This document shows, in pieces, positions 56,916 through 64,000 of a stretch of DNA of 64,000 nucleotides (position 1 is the stretch's first letter; each line of letters opens with the position of its first letter). Position numbers and translations under genes: made by a program. The notes under the pieces are model-generated. The model was given only the letters and a program-made list of their open reading frames with translations. It was not told where the DNA came from and ran no database searches. The stretch covers positions 47,499,486-47,563,485 of the forward strand of contig NC_059471.1 in assembly GCF_018139145.2 (NCBI RefSeq), given 5' to 3'. The stretch is from Gymnogyps californianus (lineage: Eukaryota; Chordata; Aves; Accipitriformes; Cathartidae).

Positions 56916-59900
56916 ACCTGATAGCTGAACTGATTAAATAATTTGCTGCTAGGAAAGGAAAGCCTGCTTTGTCCCATCCTCCACCATCAGCCATAGGTTC
57001 TTCTCCTCTCCCTTTCTTTGATATCGGGTCTAGTGATCATGTGGCTGCAGTGTGAGTCAATTCAGGAGGCTGACCCACTGTGCTGATCTTTAGGTGAGAC
57101 TGCTTAACATCTTCAGCATAAACTCATCTCTCTAGAAATCCTTCCCTACACTTTGACCACAAAAGTAATCTAGGGTAAGGAGATGAAGTGATGAGCTCAG
57201 ATATAATGTCTGCATTATATGTCCAGAGATGAAGGATTTGAATTCCACCCTATTAAGACCAACTGGAGAATTATTGCAAATTATTTTGATTATATATTTA
57301 TCTCAGCAAATTCCTGCTCTTCTTTACTGTAGTGAGTATGGCTTAAAAAGTCAAAGAGAATACTGATGTTATGTCCTGGTGAACTGGGAATTGCTAGTAT
57401 TGCCAACAGTGATGGAGGAGGTTTTGCAGATAAACAATATCTTCTTGCCAATCCTAAATTAAAGTTATGGTAAGACATTCAAAAGGAGGGGAAAGGTCTG
57501 CTTGCAGATAGATGTGGCCTGTTAAATACAGGATCTAATAGCAAAAAAGAGGTGGGGACCTGAGAATGCCATCTGGGATAGTTACGGGAAATGGGAACAG
57601 GGAATCTGATCAAGAGGGAGAGAACTAAGAAGGATAAAGCCCAAGGAAGGACAAAATCTCTTAGTGCTTCTCATGTTCTTGGTGCTACCTGTCTTTAAGA
57701 GGAGTCAAATGGAGGAGAACAGAAGAGCAATGCAGGAACCTGCAATAGGAAATTGTATATTGGGCATCCTATGACTATGTAGACAAACAAGAAAGGAAAG
57801 ACTGTGGTAGCTGGAGAGAGATAAAGAGAATACAAGAGTAGTTTTCAGCCTAATATCCCAAGGACAGTAGATGACCACACTGTGTATATCTGTCTTTGCC
57901 TTTCTGTGCTACCTAGCAATTTTGGTGAATTTTAAGCAAAGTTTAAATTGAAGACTACTTTCTTGAATACCCATCTCTCAAGCTCAAGACTCAAATTCCT
58001 AAGAAACCTGTCTTCCTTCACTTTGGTGCTTACACAGCCTCTAGTTCTTAGGTGTGAAGCTTAGGAGATACTTATGATAGGACAAGATCCGCTGAAAAAA
58101 ATTAGTTCAAAAGAGGATGAAAGTAGAGAGGCGAAGATGAAGAGTAGCTTTAAGGACTATATAGAGGTTAAAAGAACAAAACAAGTAGGAAGAATTTGCC
58201 CTGCTGTTGAAGAGAGAGGAACAAGGAAAAAGCAGCAAAGTGAGAGATTAGGAAGAGAAAAAGTGTGACATAACATTGATGTTCTCTAAAAGGGTTAGTA
58301 TGACCCATGCAGAAGTGATAGACAGTTTTGTAAAGTAGAGGTGACCTTTGGCAAACATATGACACAGTCCAAGGAGGACGGAGAAATAAATATGGCCTGC
58401 TTTGAAAGATGGTGAATCAGACAGAGAAAAAACAAAAATGTAATGATAAAAGACTCTACATGGTAATGTGGTTTTTATCCACAGCCACTCAGCAGTGTGG
58501 GAGCAGGAGCACAGGAAGTGAATATTAGGCAAGATGTACATTATATGGAGTTTCCCTTATGAAAATGAAAACATTTTTATTGCTCTCTTGAAACAGACTG
58601 TAGAATTTAATAGAAAACTATATTCCTGCTACAGCATTTTGCTGGATGTTTCATATGAACTATAAAAAGGTTATTATTTGCTATTAGTGTTCTTTCTATG
58701 TGAGAGTTTCTGTAGAATCGATTTAGTCTAATCCTAAATTCCATAGGATTTTTCCATGAAAGATCACTAAAGCATCTTCAGTAAAGAGACACATGCAAAC
58801 ATGGCATTTACTGCTCTCCCACCCTCAGCTGGGCTACTCTCTTAGGTCTGTTACATGAAATAATATTTTGTGTGTCACTTATTTATATTGTTTACTGCAT
58901 GATCTGTTACCTGCTTTCGTGAAATGTAGCCTAGTTGCATGAACTTGCCAAATGCCAGCTGAAACTAAAATATATAGCATTATTTACTCCATTCAGAAAT
59001 GGATTTAAAATGGAGGAGTCAGGGGTATAATAAAATAAATGACAGAAAGAAATGTATCCTATTTAATGTGGAGATCAACAACAAACTGCTTCTTAGATAT
59101 TTTTGTCAGAATAACAATTCTTTTTTCTCCTCTTTAAATAGATCTATCTAAGACAGTGTCTCTGATACATAATAAGATGTAAGTGGGGTTTATTCTATTG
59201 ACTTTTTAAAACAATTCTTAATATTGCTTATAAAATTCTCTCAGAAAGTACTCATTTTAATCATCAGTCAGCATTTTTATTATATTATAATCCTTAATTG
59301 ATTGACGTTTAATCACAGTCTTTGTATTTTACTATCCCTTGTCTCATAAGAGGCAATTTTCTCTTTACTGTAGTTTAACAGCTGATGAAAAAGATTTAAG
59401 GAAACCTATAAACTTAAGATTGGTTAATGGTCCCTTATAAAAGAATATTACACTTCTAGGATCCATTGCACAGATGTGATACTCAATTGTAGAAATGTGC
59501 ATGGGGTTTATTAAATTACAGCACAAATCTTCAGTCTTCTGAATTATTGTTCATGTTGGTATTGTTAGGCAAATGGGGAGACACATTATTGCTTCCAGTT
59601 GTTCGTATTACTGTGGTGTAATACAGTCAGAGACAGCTGGCACATTGCTCTAGGCAAATGCAGAGCTAGAGCAGCTGCAGAGTTCTGGGCCCCAAGTGAA
59701 GGTCCAGCACCGCTGAGTCAGTACTGGGTGGCTCATCAAAAGATGTCCAGAAATTAAAAGAAAAAGTTGCTTTTTCTCAGAGCTGGCGTGCTGAATTTTG
59801 TGCAACTAATTAACATGTCCTTTTTCTGTTTTGTATGGAAACCAGTGAGCAAGCAAAAGCAATAGCAAAACCATTTGTCTTAGTTGTATTGCAGAGGGTG

Positions 59901-62461
59901 AACTGCGGATATTGTTGGCTTTACTTACGAAGGCACAGAAGAAGATGAGAAGTTCTCACCTGTGGCATGAAGAGTTAATGTTTTTGCAAGTTTTGAGTTC
60001 TACTGAATGATGTTTAAAAATTAATACACAAGCGTAGGTTGCATCTGACCATGTGAGAACATTGTGTTAAAATCAAAGATTTTATGATTTAGGTCATAAT
60101 ATATCCATTCTTCATGGGTTTAAAGATCACAAGAAATCATTCAAATAACTAAAATCATCCACTGTGAATTCTTGCATGGCCCAGCCTGCTGTATTTCATC
60201 CAACACATCCAAATTCCAGCCCAATAACTTTGATTAAACATATCTTCCAGGAAGGCAATGAAGACTTCCATTGTTCCATAATTTCACGAGTCCCTTAGTA
60301 ATTTCTTAAAATAGTTACTGTTAAAAATATTAATCTTATTCCACTTTGAACTGCTGTCAACTCCAGCCTTTGTGTCTCATGGCAAGAGCTATAGGGAGCT
60401 CTGAGAGTTTTGTTCCCTTTTAGGCTACTAACAGGAATGCATTTGTCTTCTGAGAGAGGAATTCGCAACTTTAACTTTAAAAGTAACATTCTGGCCCTAC
60501 TGCAGACAAGGAGAAAACTGCCATCAGAGCCATTCAGGGTGCTGGACCAGAGGCAGCACCTTAGAGCCTTCCATTTCCAACCTGGAATTCCTTCTGCTGG
60601 ACCACCAATTAGAGTTGGAAGAGGCCTAAGCTCTTACCTGCGCTTCCTAAAACAGCACGGGCATGCTTTAATTAATGCAGTGTATGCTCTAATTTTAACC
60701 CAGATCTGTTCTCATAAGATGATTATTGCTAAAAGACCATGTTCTTAATGTGCATGTTCTTAATTTTAAACTGGTGCACATCTCATAATTCATTTGGTTA
60801 TTTTGCTGTACTCCATAATTTCATTTAGAAACACATGATATTTGAGTGCTTTTCTGCCTAACTTGGATTATGTGAGCAAACATCTAGAATGGCGGCTTGG
60901 AAAAAAAGGAGCTGCCAACAAAATCTTGCCAAATCAGATAAGATGCAGATAACAATAGTGCACTCGAGAAGGGGCAAGGAAGAATTGGAATCCTTATGAG
61001 AGCTTGCTGTACCCTTACTTCCATTTAGGATCCAAATTTAAGTGGGTGGTTGGATCCTCCATCAATTTTTGACAATGAGAGTGTATAGCAAACTTGCCAA
61101 TCCTTTTTATCAGCCGCATCTAGCTAAGAGATTGCAACTTCTTCTTTTGAGTGATACTCTTGAGATTATTATCTGTGCTTTGGATGCTCTGAGAGCCTTT
61201 TTTTGCCGTCTGGTTTACACGGTGTTACACTTTAAAGCCACGTGAAGACTAAAGTTAGAACAGCTTCAGAGACAAAATGTAGCAGCTAGTTTTCTGGGTA
61301 GGGCTTCTCACTAAAAAAATTATCAGCACCCTGGAGTTTCGCCGTCGTCCACTGACCTCTGTAGCTTAATATGTTTGTTAAGCATTGCCATGCCTCTAGA
61401 ACCTGAAACTAGCTTGAATATGAATTAAAAGGGTTTTTTTCTGTGTGTACTAGGTTTGTTATCTCTGGTCAGCAGCTGATGCTCAAGTTGAATTCTCTCT
61501 TATTGCACAATGGAGGGGTAATTGGGTGCTTTCTGGGGGTCCCTGAGACTCTAAAGCTTCAGCCCCCTTTTTGGCAGAAAAGCCCTATACAGTTGTCTCC
61601 AAATGACACCTGTTTAATAGCATTCTTTAACAGGGCTGAAGGTATGTTTCCCACAACGATAAAAGGTTGGAAAGGAGTCTCTGTAGGATGCTGCTTGGCT
61701 GAGTTCCTGTTGGTATGATTATTTTCATTCTTCTGGGATTTTGTTGTATTATTAATGATATGTGAGGGAGTTTAGAGCCTTAGACAGGCATCTTTTTAAT
61801 TATTTTAATCTAAATGAATTAATTGTGGCTACCCTTAGAAAACCATGTCAGCTCACTACAAGCTTACATGTTGCAAAAGCCTTTATCCGGTTCTCATTCA
61901 AATCCATTCCAAACTTCACATTTTTCCACAATGTCCGCAAGAAATCCAGAATCATAAGAATAAAATAAGATAGGCTAGGGTATCTGCGGGGCTCTCTCTT
62001 CTCAACTTGTAAAGTCAAGGCAGGAATTGTCTCTTTTGGTGTCTTTTAGGTCAATAGGTCAGATTACCACCACTTGGGATAGTAAGGTATTACCCCATTG
62101 TTAGTATAAGTTTTATATACTCAGGTCATGCTCTCAGTGAATATCCATATCCATTTGCTGCAGAGCAAACGTGAGCAGCTCTGAAATGTTGCTGAAGCAA
62201 ATCTGCAGATTTCATCCGTGCAAATGTTCGCAAATACCCCTTGCCCCTATACTCTACTCCCTACCCTGCAACAAAACATTCAACTCTCTGTGAACAAAGA
62301 CAAAGAGCCAAAGCAGTTCAGTTGGTATTTGGCATGCGTGCTATTCAGCAGGTGCGTGCTAAATTGCATTAGACTTAACACCAGGAATCAGATCACTAAT
62401 TGGGCACCAATGTGAAGAATTTTTCTCATTTGGGACCTGAATTGCAACACTTCTATCCCTT
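56916..62461. other. AT-rich DNA without recognisable gene
   Basis: About 5.5 kb of unannotated sequence. The longest frames (97-112 codons at 58,248-58,541 minus and 60,410-60,748 plus) show no domain or similarity I can name. Confidence 0.6.
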
Positions 62462-62530
62462 TAGGCAAGACATCACAACCTTCCTATCCCAAAGCAACAG
62501 CGCTACCGCTTGAGCTAAAGGAGAATCTTC
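62462..62530 (-). repeat. tRNA-derived SINE-like fragment
   Basis: On the minus strand an A-box-like TAGCTCAAGCGG (complement of 62,506-62,517) is followed about 38 nt later by a B-box-like GGTTGTGATGTC (complement of 62,469-62,480). This is the spacing of a tRNA head. The cloverleaf is not preserved, so it is probably the decayed head of an old SINE. Confidence 0.45.
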
Positions 62531-64000
62531 ATTAGCTAACAGTAGTAGCACTTACTGTATATCCTGTTTCTAGGCTGCAAGCCACAAAAGGGGAAAATCA
62601 TTATAATCCCTTAGTGATTTATAATCATTGTGATTTTAGGGCTCTGTTTTTTTCCTAACTTTTCATTTATTTTTAATTCTGTGTGAGATTGTTTGGATGA
62701 AATAAGCAGAGGGTGCACTGGTTCTCAAAATTCAGACAAAAGAGATTTTCATTTTTTAGGGAGGTTGGAGAAATTAAGCATGTTTGATATCTTTGTCTCT
62801 CCTCATTTCTTAGCTCCCTCATTCCTTAGCTCCCTCATTCCTACTATTTCAAAACTGTGAGTTCTTTTCTCACTGTCCCTCTTTTACAAGCCACAAAAGG
62901 TTGTAAAAAGAACCTAATGTTACATTTATAAAAACTGAAAAATGACAGTTTTTCCCCTCATGAATAACAGTACCTGGGGGTGCAGTCCTTTCTCAAGCTT
63001 GTCCGTGGTGGGTACTAGGTGTAATACCTAGGTCCAAGTAGAATTATTCAGCTCCTTATGAAGTCAAACCACCTAGTTGTCCATATCTGAGAGACTGCCT
63101 GACTTGAAGCACATACAGCTGAAAGGTTTCATCTGTTGCACCTCAGCTGTGAGAATTAGATGGTTATAGACTCCTTCTGTCTGCTGAGACCTAAGTGTCC
63201 TGAGCCTCAAATCAGATGTGCTTCTCAAGTACTTCGTGATCCATGGACAACAGGAGTACATACATGCATATTATTAAAATCACTCATGTTTCTATTCAAT
63301 CACAGTGCTAGACATAACATTTCTCTTTTCACATAGGCTGTTGATACTATTATGGGCACTTCCATACAGTGCTCAGATTTTAATTTCTAAAGGCAACTTG
63401 TCATGTGGGACTGTTTCCGTACCCCTACAACTCGCTCTCTAAAATTGCTTCATTCCTATTAAAGTAGTATTTTTTTGCTAGGTTAGTTGTTTTCTTTCTT
63501 TAGATACTTCTACAATAGGAATTATATGATACTGTGCTTAAATTAGCCAGAACATAAGACAGCGCTTCAGATATAGAAGGGTCTTTATTTAGTCAAGGAA
63601 TTGTGCATGTTCTTCATTTAAAATGCTCCAAGAGGATCCCAAGCATGAATGCAAGTGCTCTGTTGAAACAAGATGATAGAAAGCAGCAGGGATAGATCAT
63701 TTTATGATGATTGACTGTTTCCTCATCAATTAAAATTTGTATTCAAAATAAATTTTATTGCTACTAGTTCTTTCCCTCACTAGAAATTCTTCTTGCTCTT
63801 AAAACACCTTCCTATCTAATTCCTAAGAAGTCCTGTCAGTCAGTAGTAATAGTTGAAATTACAGAATTGTCCTGTAAGGAATTATTATATTTCAGTTTCT
63901 TTCTCTTTCCAACTCAAATGAAAAGATGGCATTTAAATAATTTCCTAGGAAATCAGACACTCAGGAAAATATAATCTGAAATTCTGTGGAAATATATGAT
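62531..64000. other. No gene recognised
   Basis: AT-rich tail of the window. The only regular feature is the 16-bp tandem repeat at 62,803-62,842. Confidence 0.6.
62803..62842. repeat. 16-bp tandem repeat, 2.5 copies
   Basis: Copies at 62,803-62,818 and 62,819-62,834 (TCATTYCTTAGCTCCC) plus a partial third. The first two differ by one base. Confidence 0.85.

Noticed and set aside
1..64000. CRISPR arrays, rRNA, integrons or bacterial operons
   Set aside because: No regularly spaced direct repeats, no rRNA motifs and no closely packed long open frames. The repeat content is that of a bird genome.

Overview
The window reads as vertebrate, very probably bird, nuclear DNA: AT-rich, almost free of convincing host exons, and carrying CR1 LINEs with the typical ATTCTATG-type 3' tail plus LTR families I recognise from neoavian genomes. 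I found no rRNA, functional tRNA, CRISPR array or bacterial-style operon. No intact host protein-coding gene can be supported. The window is best described as intergenic or deep-intronic DNA shaped by several layers of retrotransposition.

Layout. Positions 1-12.3 kb: ordinary AT-rich DNA with two degraded tRNA-derived SINE fragments (about 0.2 and 9.35 kb), an ancient CR1-L3-like fragment (about 7.0-7.44 kb), a GC-rich block (6.4-6.8 kb) and several perfect inverted repeats. 12.3-15.0 kb: the 3' half of an endogenous retrovirus on the minus strand, with broken RNase H and integrase, no visible env, a polypurine tract and a 600-bp LTR. 15.5-15.8 kb: a short CR1 3' end. 22.77-26.86 kb: a large 5'-truncated CR1 with remnants of the ORF1 esterase and the ORF2 endonuclease and reverse transcriptase, split near its 3' end by an LTR of the same family as the 12.3-kb one. 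29.2-30.3 kb: a 1.1-kb solo LTR of a second family. 30.5-30.9 kb: an internally deleted family-A LTR. 36.3-36.9 kb: a clean solo family-A LTR. 39.5 and 42.7-43.3 kb: more ancient CR1 pieces. 44.76-45.08 kb: a GC-rich, LTR-like but unassigned block. 52.84-53.29 kb: a compact LTR that looks like a mosaic of the other two families. 56.3-56.9 kb: a fifth family-A LTR. The remainder is AT-rich DNA with microsatellites, one more tRNA-like SINE fragment (62.5 kb) and no gene I can defend.

The elements give a relative chronology. Heavily decayed CR1-L3-like pieces are oldest. The 22.8-kb CR1 is younger but multiply disabled. The LTRs came later, because one sits inside that CR1. Target-site duplications of 5 bp can be read at several LTRs: GTAGG (36.3 kb), ACCTG (56.3 kb), CTGGT (52.8 kb), a one-mismatch pair at 30.5 kb and a two-mismatch pair at 25.8 kb. 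I did not find a convincing new molecular system. The most interesting observations are the mosaic LTR, the nested CR1/LTR locus, the unassigned GC-rich block at 44.8-45.1 kb, and a 14-nt match to a common sequencing-adapter end at 33.4 kb.
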